From Pseudomonadota bacterium (GTDB taxonomy: Bacteria; Myxococcota; Polyangia; Polyangiales; Polyangiaceae): a DNA stretch of 10,125 bases. This document shows, in pieces, positions 1 to 7,018 of the stretch. Both the position numbers and the translations under genes were made by a program. The stretch covers positions 1 to 10,125 of the forward strand of contig JAEZYO010000846.1 in the NCBI GenBank assembly GCA_023419055.1. Reading direction: 5' to 3'. Numbering within the stretch: position 1 is the first letter of the stretch; every line of letters begins with the position of its first letter. The notes below the pieces were generated by a model that was not told the DNA's origin, searched no databases, and worked only from the letters and a program-made list of their open reading frames with translations.

Positions 1-1624
<1,624 letters not shown>

Positions 1625-1684
1625 GTGCGAAAGGATCCTTGAGAACCGGCCTACCGAACGGATCAGCAAACGGCCAGCGAACTC

Positions 1685-1702
1685 GCGAGCTTAGCAGCTC
1701 GC
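1685..1702. promoter_or_regulatory. Inverted repeat, 7-bp arms with 4-nt loop
   Basis: GCGAGCT, loop TAGC, AGCTCGC lies 61-78 bases upstream of the pilB start. No T-run follows on either strand, so it is not a classic terminator. It could be a 5' leader hairpin or an operator for pilB, but in GC-rich DNA a 7-bp repeat can occur by chance. Confidence 0.35.
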
Positions 1703-1742
1703 CCTCAGGCCCTCCGGCCGATTGAATGACTCGGGCGGCCCG

Positions 1743-1765
1743 TGGCGCTAGAACCCGCAGCGCCA
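1743..1765. promoter_or_regulatory. Inverted repeat TGGCGCT-N9-AGCGCCA
   Basis: Perfect 7-bp arms (1743-1749 and 1759-1765) separated by 9 nt, in the middle of the divergent pilB/rhodanese-E1 intergenic region. The symmetry suits a dimeric regulator, but no factor can be named. No T-run is present. Confidence 0.35.
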
Positions 1766-1828
1766 GAGCTGAAAGTCGCAACCCTCCTTGACGCTTGCGG
1801 AAAAAGGCCAAACATTGGTCAGCCACGG

Positions 1829-1854
1829 ATTGTCGCATCGGAAAATGTGACAAT
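1829..1854. promoter_or_regulatory. Near-perfect 10-bp inverted repeat upstream of rhodanese-E1 gene
   Basis: ATTGTCGCAT, six-base spacer CGGAAA, ATGTGACAAT. Nine of ten positions pair by Watson-Crick rules and the tenth is G-T. The element ends 15 bases before the ATG at 1870, in a locally AT-richer patch. It could be an operator for a dimeric regulator (the TGTCRCA half-site looks CRP/FNR- or GntR-like only in outline) or an RNA hairpin close to the ribosome-binding region. The right arm contains a start-stop ATGTGA at 1845-1850 with GGA just upstream. I saw no convincing -10 hexamer here. Confidence 0.45.
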
Positions 1855-1869
1855 TGCCTAGAGCCAGCC

Positions 1870-3048
1870 ATGCCCAAGACCTATTCCGACCTTTTCGCCG
1901 AGGTCCGCAAGGACGTAAAGCTAATCTCCCTCGACGAGCTCCGAGCTCGCCTGGACCAGCGCGCCGACCGCCCGTTCACCCTCGTGGATGTGCGCGAGAA
2001 GGACGAGTACCGCGCGGGCTACATCCCCGGGGCGGTTCACATCCCACGCGGCTTCCTCGAGATGCAGGCGGAGCAGAAGCTCCCCGACAAGAACGCGGAG
2101 ATCATCGTCTATTGCGCGGGCGGCACGCGCAGCGCCTTCGCGGCGAGGACGCTGAGCGAGCTCGGCTACTCGAACGTGACGAGCGCGAACCCCGGGTTCG
2201 TGCGCTGGAAGGATCTCAAGAACCCCGTCGAGGAGCCGCCGTCCCTCACTCCGGCCCAGCTCGATCGCTACTCGCGTCACCTGCTCTTGCCCGAGGTCGG
2301 CGAGCGCGGCCAGGAGAAGCTCTTGAAGAGCAAGGTGCTCTTGCTCGGGGCGGGCGGCCTCGGGGCCCCCTCCTCGCTCTACCTCGCCGCGGCGGGCGTC
2401 GGCACCATCGGTCTCGTGGACGCGGACACGGTGGACGCGTCGAACCTGCAGCGGCAGATCGTGCACGCCACCTCGCGCCTCGGCATGGCCAAGGTAGATA
2501 GCGCGGAGAAGGCGCTCACCGACCTGAACCCCGACGTGAAGGTGGTGAAGTTCCAGGAGCGACTGCTCTCGAGCAACGTCGACCGCATCTTCGGGCAGAA
2601 GTGGGACGTCATCATCGACGGCTGCGACAACTTCCCGACTCGCTACCTCGTAAACGACGCCTCGCTGTTCCACAAGATCCCGGTCATCCACGGCTCGATC
2701 TTCCGCTTCGACGGCCAGATCACGACCTTCATGCCGTTCGAGGGCCCGTGCTACCGCTGCCTCTACCCGGAGCCTCCGCCCGCGGAGCTAGCGCCCTCGT
2801 GCGCGGAAGCCGGCGTGCTCGGGATCTTGCCGGGGATCGTCGGAACGATTCAGGCGACGGAGGCCATCAAGCTCATCCTCGGCAAGGGCGATCCTCTCGT
2901 CGGGCGCCTCTTGACGTATGACTCGATGAAGATGAGCTTCCGCACCCTGAAGCTCCGCCGCGACAAGGCCTGCCCGGCCTGCGGTGAGAACCCGACCCTC
3001 AAGGGCTACATCGACTACGAGCAGTTCTGCGCGGGCGCCGCGCACTGA
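1870..3048 (+). CDS. Rhodanese-MoeB/ThiF fusion: E1-like adenylyltransferase/sulfurtransferase
   Basis: 392 residues. The N-terminal rhodanese domain (about 15-120) has active-site Cys82 in the loop CAGGTRS. The C-terminal E1-like domain (about 128-392) has the ATP-binding loop GAGGLG (160-165), the SNLQRQI segment with Arg195, Asp253 in DGCDNF, Cys311 in APSCAEAG, and two zinc CxxC pairs (294/297 and 368/371). Enzymes of this family adenylate the C-terminal glycine of MoaD/ThiS-like carriers, and the rhodanese cysteine passes on sulfur. The carrier here is unknown; molybdopterin synthase is the usual guess. The domain order is the reverse of MoeZ/MOCS3, where rhodanese is C-terminal. A TTG at 1795 would add 25 unconserved residues; I chose ATG 1870, although its ribosome-binding site is weak. 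Confidence 0.93.
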   Translation: MPKTYSDLFAEVRKDVKLISLDELRARLDQRADRPFTLVDVREKDEYRAGYIPGAVHIPRGFLEMQAEQKLPDKNAEIIVYCAGGTRSAFAARTLSELGYSNVTSANPGFVRWKDLKNPVEEPPSLTPAQLDRYSRHLLLPEVGERGQEKLLKSKVLLLGAGGLGAPSSLYLAAAGVGTIGLVDADTVDASNLQRQIVHATSRLGMAKVDSAEKALTDLNPDVKVVKFQERLLSSNVDRIFGQKWDVIIDGCDNFPTRYLVNDASLFHKIPVIHGSIFRFDGQITTFMPFEGPCYRCLYPEPPPAELAPSCAEAGVLGILPGIVGTIQATEAIKLILGKGDPLVGRLLTYDSMKMSFRTLKLRRDKACPACGENPTLKGYIDYEQFCAGAAH

Positions 3049-3067
3049 GCGAAAGCGACCGCTGAAC

Positions 3068-3100
3068 GACGGCGCTGCTGGTAGAACCGGCGGCGCCGTT
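3068..3100 (+). terminator. Strong stem-loop after the rhodanese-E1 gene, no T-run
   Basis: Starting 19 bases past the stop, GACGGCGCTGCTGGT (3068-3082) pairs with ACCGGCGGCGCCGTT (3086-3100) across the three-base loop AGA. The 15 pairs are continuous, with three G-T wobbles. No T-run follows, so intrinsic termination is uncertain; it may instead protect the mRNA 3' end or mark a Rho-dependent end. Confidence 0.5.
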
Positions 3101-3116
3101 CGCGCGTCTAGAGTCC

Positions 3117-3165
3117 GACGCCGAGACCGCTTGACGCGTCGAAAGCGTCCGTGTGACGCTGCGTC
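3117..3165. promoter_or_regulatory. Cluster of GACGC/GCGTC pentamers before the Gly-rich lipoprotein gene
   Basis: GACGC occurs at 3117, 3133 and 3155, and its complement GCGTC at 3136, 3145 and 3161. They include the palindrome GACGCGTC (3133-3140) and the inverted repeat GACGC-T-GCGTC (3155-3165). A TTGACG at 3131-3136 could be a -35 box but has no good -10 partner. This is a possible operator region; composition bias could also produce it. Confidence 0.25.
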
Positions 3166-3187
3166 GTGAAGGGAAAGGGTGACAGGA

Positions 3188-3586
3188 ATGCGTGGACTTA
3201 CTTGGTTGGGTGCCTTGTGCGTCGCTGGCGTGCTCGCCATTGCTTGCGACGAGGAAGAGCTCGAGGGAGACGGGAACGAGGGCGGTAGCTCTGGAAGCGC
3301 GCACGGCGGCAGCGCGCAGGGCGGCAGCGGCGGCAAGCAAAGCGGGGGCGGCAAAGGTGGTTGCGGCCCGGCCCCGAGCGGCGGCAGCGGCGGCACCCAC
3401 AGTTGCGGGACAGGCGCGAGCGGTGGAGAGGGCGGGACCGCGAACGCTGGTGCCGGAGGCCTCGGCGGGAATGCGGGTGACAGCGGCCTGGGTGGTGAAG
3501 GCGGCGTCGCGAATTCGGGAGGCGAAGGCGGCGCTAGCGACGGGATTGGCGGTCAGGGCGGCTCGACCGCCGGCGGGAGCGGCTGA
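3188..3586 (+). CDS. Small Gly-rich predicted lipoprotein
   Basis: 132 residues. Residues 1-20 form a signal peptide with a hydrophobic core and a lipobox-like end VLAIAC, so Cys20 would be lipidated. An acidic stretch (DEEELEGDGNE) follows, then about 100 residues of Gly-rich low complexity with GGS, GGE and GGA units, two cysteines around 60-75 (GGCGPA and HSCGT), and no globular domain. In myxobacterial lipoproteins such a segment is usually a linker to a folded domain; here the chain ends in GGSG. A GTG at 3179 is an alternative start, but ATG 3188 sits 8 nt after a GGGAAAGG purine tract. The 3' end overlaps the ancestral 3' end of the converging pentapeptide pseudogene by 34 bases. Function unknown. 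Confidence 0.7.
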   Translation: MRGLTWLGALCVAGVLAIACDEEELEGDGNEGGSSGSAHGGSAQGGSGGKQSGGGKGGCGPAPSGGSGGTHSCGTGASGGEGGTANAGAGGLGGNAGDSGLGGEGGVANSGGEGGASDGIGGQGGSTAGGSG

Positions 3587-4237
3587 GCCTCCATCCGAGG
3601 AGCCTCAGAGGGGCTCGACGCGGAAGCGGGCTCGGCACGCGCTCCACAAACGAGCTCGGTGACCTTTCGCAAGCGACCCGGCTCGTCGATGCGGAAGGGG
3701 CGACGCGAGTTCGAGACCTCGTCTCCCGGGAGCAGCGCGGCGCGCCAGCCTCTGGACGAGCAGAGCTGGTCTGGGGTCAGCCCTTCGCTGGCGGTCAGAG
3801 GTCGGCGTTCTCGAAGCTCGCGCTCCTGAGGTCGGCCGACTCTCTGCGAGATCCGCCCCCTTGAAGCTCGCTCCGTCCGCCTTGACGGACTCGAGCTTCG
3901 CGGCGGAGAGCTTCGCTGCCTCGAAGTTCGCGTTCGCGAGCTCCGCTCCCGAAAGGTTGGCTCCAGCGAGAGCGACGTCGTTGCAGTCGGCCTCGCGCAG
4001 ATCCGCCCCCGAGAGGTCGGCTCGCGAAAGGTTGGCGTGGGCGAACTCGCAGCGTCGCAGTGACGCTTTCGCCAGGTTGACGCCCTCGAGCGTCAGCATC
4101 GCGAGCGAGAGACCGTCGAGGTCGCGCCCCGAGAAGTCGCGCTCGCCTCGCCGGTAAACCTCCTCGACGTTCGACCGCGCTCCCCGTACCTTCGAGTGCT
4201 TCTCCTCGTCCTCGACCCGCTCCGTCGTGTTGAGCAT
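3553..4237 (-). pseudogene. Pentapeptide-repeat protein gene with two frameshifts
   Basis: From ATG 4237 the frame encodes a charged leader, then VYRRGERDFSGRDLDG and about 20 A(D/N)LxX-type units. At 3837-3841 it breaks: removing the five bases AGTCG (minus strand) restores ADLAE-ADLRS-ASFEN-ADL in perfect five-residue register. That frame then meets TGA at 3797-3795. Removing one CT of a CTCT there restores ADLTASEGLTPDQL and a typical post-repeat segment, SSRGWRAALLPGDE, then a Pro/Ala-rich tail to a TGA at 3555-3553. The repaired product is about 225 residues. Unrepaired, the first frame runs to 3605 (210 residues), losing the repeat cap for Arg-rich sequence. Pentapeptide proteins fold as right-handed beta helices, and their roles are diverse. 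The gene could be decaying or the assembly wrong; a 5-nt error is a less typical sequencing mistake. Confidence 0.75.
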
Positions 4238-4283
4238 TCCCGCGCCGACCGCCCCTGGGGGTGAAGGTCGCCTCCGCTCGGAA

Positions 4284-4289
4284 ATTACA
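4284..4289 (-). promoter_or_regulatory. Possible -10 box for the pentapeptide gene
   Basis: TGTAAT on the minus strand lies in the one AT-rich patch of the 4238-4405 gap, 46 bases upstream of ATG 4237. The hexamer 17 nt further upstream (TTCCCT) is a poor -35, so this is a weak call. The rest of the gap holds only short inverted repeats, including the one at 4323-4338. Confidence 0.2.
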
Positions 4290-4322
4290 TCCGACCCGGC
4301 ACTGAAAGGGAAGCAGTGTTGG

Positions 4323-4338
4323 GGAGCCGACGGGCTCC
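4323..4338 (-). terminator. Weak stem-loop downstream of the LysR gene
   Basis: GGAGCC, four-base loop, GGCTCC lies about 70 bases past the LysR stop, with no T-run after it on the minus strand. It could be an inefficient terminator between the LysR gene and the pentapeptide gene. A six-base stem in GC-rich DNA is weak evidence. Confidence 0.2.
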
Positions 4339-4405
4339 GGGGTGCGAAAGTCGCCTTCCGCACGGAGGGTCGCGCCGCTGCCGGAGACGACGGCGGCTTC
4401 GCGCG

Positions 4406-5302
4406 TCAGGCGAGGCGCGCGGAGCGCAGGCGCTCCACGGCGAGGTCGACGAAGGCTCGCACCTTCGCGGAAGGCTTTCGCCCTTCGGCGTGGACCACGT
4501 GGATCGGGACGCTCGCCGGTTCGAACTTCGGAAGGACGATCCGAAGCCGACCCGCCTTGACCTCGGGCTCGACCATGTAGGAGAGGACGCGCGTGATCCC
4601 TTCCCCGGAGAGCGCCGCTGCGATGGCCACGTCCGCGGTGTTGGCGACGAAGCGCACCTTCGGCATGGTGGAGACCGTCTTCGATCCGACGCGGAACGAC
4701 CAGGGCTGGACCGCGCCCGGGGGCGCGAGCACGATGCCGTCGTGCGCTGCGAGCTCCACGGGGACCTGGGGGGTCCCGCGCGCCGCGAGGTAGGCAGGCG
4801 ACGCGCAAAGCACTCGCCGAACGGAGCCGACGCGCGCGGCCGTCAGCGCCGAATCCGGCAGCGGAGCGATGCGGACGGCGACGTCCACACCTTCCTCCAC
4901 GAGATCGATCACGCTGTCGACGAAGTACGTGCGCACCGAGACAGCGGGGTAGCGCTTCAGGTACTCGACGACGATCGGCGCCACGTACGCGCGCCCGAAC
5001 GTCATGGAAGCGGTGACGCGAAGCTCACCGCGTGGCTCGTCGTGGAGATCCTGCGCGTGCGCCTCCGCCGCCTCGAGCTCGGCGAGGATGCGGCGCGCGT
5101 CTGCCAAGTAGCGCGAGCCCGCCTCCGTCAATTTGACGACGCGCGTGGTGCGACGAAAGAGGCGCGCGCCGATGCGCTCCTCGAGGCCGGCGATCGCGCG
5201 CGTGACGACCGGCGGCGACAACGAGAGCGAGCGCGCCGCCGTAGCGAAGCCCTCGGCCTCGGCCACCGCGACGAAGATTCGCATCGCTTCGAATCGGTCC
5301 AC
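4406..5302 (-). CDS. LysR-family transcriptional regulator
   Basis: 298 residues from a GTG at 5302, giving the typical opening V/MDRFEAMRIFVAVAEAEGF. Residues 1-60 form the winged helix-turn-helix (ATAARSLSLSPPVVTRAIAGLE, then the wing IGARLFRRTTR). A linker helix follows, then the effector-binding domain from about residue 90 (GELRVTASMTFGRAYVAPIV) to the end. Length and layout are normal for the family. The effector is unknown. It is divergent from the GST gene with 95 bases between starts, the standard arrangement in which a LysR protein controls the neighbour and itself. Longer in-frame starts (for example TTG 5323) add residues unlike the family's N-terminus, and GGA lies 8 nt before the GTG. 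Confidence 0.93.
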   Translation of the reverse strand: MDRFEAMRIFVAVAEAEGFATAARSLSLSPPVVTRAIAGLEERIGARLFRRTTRVVKLTEAGSRYLADARRILAELEAAEAHAQDLHDEPRGELRVTASMTFGRAYVAPIVVEYLKRYPAVSVRTYFVDSVIDLVEEGVDVAVRIAPLPDSALTAARVGSVRRVLCASPAYLAARGTPQVPVELAAHDGIVLAPPGAVQPWSFRVGSKTVSTMPKVRFVANTADVAIAAALSGEGITRVLSYMVEPEVKAGRLRIVLPKFEPASVPIHVVHAEGRKPSAKVRAFVDLAVERLRSARLA

Positions 5303-5319
5303 GAACCGTTTCCAACACC

Positions 5320-5334
5320 ACAATGGACCATTGT
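5320..5334. promoter_or_regulatory. Palindromic operator candidate between LysR and GST genes
   Basis: ACAATGGACCATTGT is a perfect inverted repeat with 7-bp arms and one central base. It is the only AT-rich palindrome in the 95-base divergent region, 18 bases upstream of the LysR start and 63 upstream of the GST start. LysR proteins usually bind dyads in exactly this position, so it is the natural binding-site candidate. Confidence 0.6.
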
Positions 5335-5337
5335 CAA
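5332..5337 (-). promoter_or_regulatory. Possible -35 box (TTGACA) for the LysR gene
   Basis: A consensus TTGACA on the minus strand overlaps one arm of the palindrome. The hexamer 17 nt downstream is TGGAAA, a poor -10, and would put the transcript start near the GTG at 5302, giving almost no leader. The overlap would suit autorepression if the box is real. Confidence 0.3.
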
Positions 5338-5397
5338 CGGCGGGTATTCTCGAATCAAAACAGCAGCCGCATGGTGTCCCTCGAGGGCAACGACACC

Positions 5398-6030
5398 ATG
5401 ACCGTCATCCACACGCCGATTCGCCTGTACCGCCACCCACTCTCCGGCCATTCGCACAGGGTGGAGCTCTTCCTCTCGCTGCTCGGGCTTCCGCGGGAGC
5501 TCGTGGACGTCGACCTTTCTCGCAAGCGCGAGCCCGCGTTTTTGGCGAAGAACCCTTTCGGTCAAGTCCCGGTGATCGAGGACGGTGACGTGACCCTCGC
5601 CGACAGCAACGCGATTCTCGTCTACCTCGCCTCACGTTACGACGCGGAGCGGCGCTACCTCCCGACGGACCTTCGTTTCGCCTCGAACATCCAGCGCTGG
5701 CTGTCGGTGGCGGCGGGTCAACTGGCGGCGGGCCCCGCGGCGGCGCGCCTCGTGACCGTGTTCGGGGCGCCGCTCGATCACGACCGCGCGCGAAGCATCG
5801 CCGACAAGCTCTTCGGTGTTCTCGATCAGGCGCTCGCCGACCAGAGCTACCTCGTCGGCTCGAACGTCACGATCGCGGACATTGCGCTCTACACGTACAC
5901 CGCGCACGCGCCGGAAGGCGGCGTCTCTCTCGAACCCTACCCGAACATCCGCGCCTGGCTCTCGCGAATCGAGGCGCTGCCGCGCTTCGTCCCCATGCGC
6001 CAGAGCTCGCCGAGCCCCGCGAGTTCGTGA
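5398..6030 (+). CDS. Glutathione S-transferase family protein
   Basis: 210 residues, the usual length for a bacterial cytosolic GST, which conjugates or reduces substrates using glutathione. The N-terminal thioredoxin-like domain (8-82) has RLYRHPLSGHSHRV, where Ser16 or Ser19 could be catalytic; NPFGQVPVI with the cis-proline at 58; and DSNAI (69-73), the glutathione gamma-glutamyl contact. The helical C-terminal domain has the N-capping box around Thr158/Asp161 in SNVTIADIAL. The ATG at 5398 is preceded by GAGGG with 10-nt spacing; an upstream in-frame start at 5323 would run through the palindrome and adds no conserved residues. It is followed after 10 bases by the PPOX gene. The substrate cannot be read from sequence. 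Confidence 0.93.
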   Translation: MTVIHTPIRLYRHPLSGHSHRVELFLSLLGLPRELVDVDLSRKREPAFLAKNPFGQVPVIEDGDVTLADSNAILVYLASRYDAERRYLPTDLRFASNIQRWLSVAAGQLAAGPAAARLVTVFGAPLDHDRARSIADKLFGVLDQALADQSYLVGSNVTIADIALYTYTAHAPEGGVSLEPYPNIRAWLSRIEALPRFVPMRQSSPSPASS

Positions 6031-6035
6031 GGAGG
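6031..6035 (+). promoter_or_regulatory. Shine-Dalgarno GGAGG directly after the GST stop
   Basis: The stop TGA (6028-6030) runs straight into GGAGG, 5 nt before the GTG at 6041. This fixes the GTG as the start of the next gene and indicates translational coupling of the pair. Confidence 0.8.
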
Positions 6036-6040
6036 TGCCC

Positions 6041-7018
6041 GTGTCCGACGACAGCTCGCCCTTTCACGCGGGAGAGCAAGCGATCCAGGAGCTCGAAGGT
6101 GTGCGCGACCGCATCGAGCAAGTCGGCAGGAAGATCATCCGCGATCATATGCCCCTCCAGCATCAGGAGTTCTACCAAGCACTCCCGTTCCTGGTCGCGG
6201 CGGCCCTCGATCGAGGCGCGAGGCCCTGGGCCACGATCCTCTCCGGAGCTCCGGGCTTCGCCGTCGCGCACGATTCGAAGACGCTCGAGGTGCGCGCCCT
6301 GCCCGCGCCGGGCGATCCCCTGACCGAGAGCTTCAACCCGGGCGAGCCGGTCGGCTTGCTCGGGATCGAGCTCGAGACCCGGCGCCGCAACCGCGTGAAC
6401 GGGACCGTCGCGCGACGAGACGCCGAAGGCTTCACGATCGCGGTGTCTCAGACGTTCGGCAACTGTCCGCAATACATCCAGGCGCGCCATCTAGTGCGTC
6501 TGAAGGAGCGCTCCGCCGGCGCCACACTCCGAGAGGGCCCGCGAGCCTCGAGCCGAGCGCAAGACCTGATCGCGAGCGCCGACACCTTCTTCATCGCCTC
6601 CGCGTCCGCGGAACCTCGAGGACGACTGATGAGTGACGGGCTCGACGTCTCGCACCGCGGCGGCAAACCGGGCTTCGTCCGTATCGAAGAGGAAGCTTCG
6701 CAGAGCGTGCTCACTTTTCCGGATTTTCGCGGCAACTTTCAGTTCAACACGCTCGGCAACCTGCTCGTGAACCCGCTCGCCGCCGTGCTCTTCGTCGACT
6801 TCACGACCGGGACGTTGCTCAGCCTCACCGGGCGCGCCGAGATCGTCTGGACTGGATCCGAGCTCGAGCGCTTCGAGGGCGCCGAGCGCCTGGTGCGCTT
6901 CCAGGTGGAAGAGGGGCGCCTGCTCGAGCGAGCGCTCCCGCTCGACTGGTCGCCTGCGGTCACGCCGTCACCTCACCTCGCTCGCACGGGCGCGTGGCCG
7001 AGCAAGCCGCCCGGCTAA
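6041..7018 (+). CDS. PPOX-type split-barrel flavin-binding protein
   Basis: 325 residues. The second half (about 175-275) carries the recognisable pyridoxamine-phosphate-oxidase-like split barrel of predicted flavin-nucleotide-binding proteins: ADTFFIASA, GLDVSHRGGKPGFVRI, then LTFPDFRGNFQFNTLGNLLVNPLA and LLSLTGRAEIVW. The first half (about 40-155) has a similar order of motifs (RPWATILSGAPGF, EPVGLLGIELETRRRNRVNGTVA), suggesting two barrels in one chain. The likely role is FMN-dependent redox chemistry or flavin binding in the cytoplasm; no signal peptide is seen. The related proteins I recall are often fused to ferredoxin or FAD/NAD domains; here the chain ends after the barrel with a short Pro-rich tail. 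It is co-transcribed with the GST gene. Its TAA overlaps the stop of the converging VWA gene. Confidence 0.85.
   Translation: MSDDSSPFHAGEQAIQELEGVRDRIEQVGRKIIRDHMPLQHQEFYQALPFLVAAALDRGARPWATILSGAPGFAVAHDSKTLEVRALPAPGDPLTESFNPGEPVGLLGIELETRRRNRVNGTVARRDAEGFTIAVSQTFGNCPQYIQARHLVRLKERSAGATLREGPRASSRAQDLIASADTFFIASASAEPRGRLMSDGLDVSHRGGKPGFVRIEEEASQSVLTFPDFRGNFQFNTLGNLLVNPLAAVLFVDFTTGTLLSLTGRAEIVWTGSELERFEGAERLVRFQVEEGRLLERALPLDWSPAVTPSPHLARTGAWPSKPPG

Noticed and set aside
1631..1640. Palindrome AAGGATCCTT near the pilB start
   Set aside because: Ten bases around a BamHI site, more simply explained as the pilB ribosome-binding region.
1795..1869. N-terminal extension of the rhodanese-E1 protein from a TTG
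   Set aside because: The added 25 residues resemble no rhodanese sequence and would read through the inverted repeat.
3795..4808. Minus-strand frame (337 codons) ending ADLRSASFENADL
   Set aside because: Only its last codons are real, as the displaced middle part of the pentapeptide gene; the rest is out-of-frame LysR and pentapeptide sequence.
4316..5401. Long plus-strand frame (361 codons) across the LysR gene
   Set aside because: Antisense shadow of the LysR gene, rich in Arg, Asp and His, with no recognisable motif.
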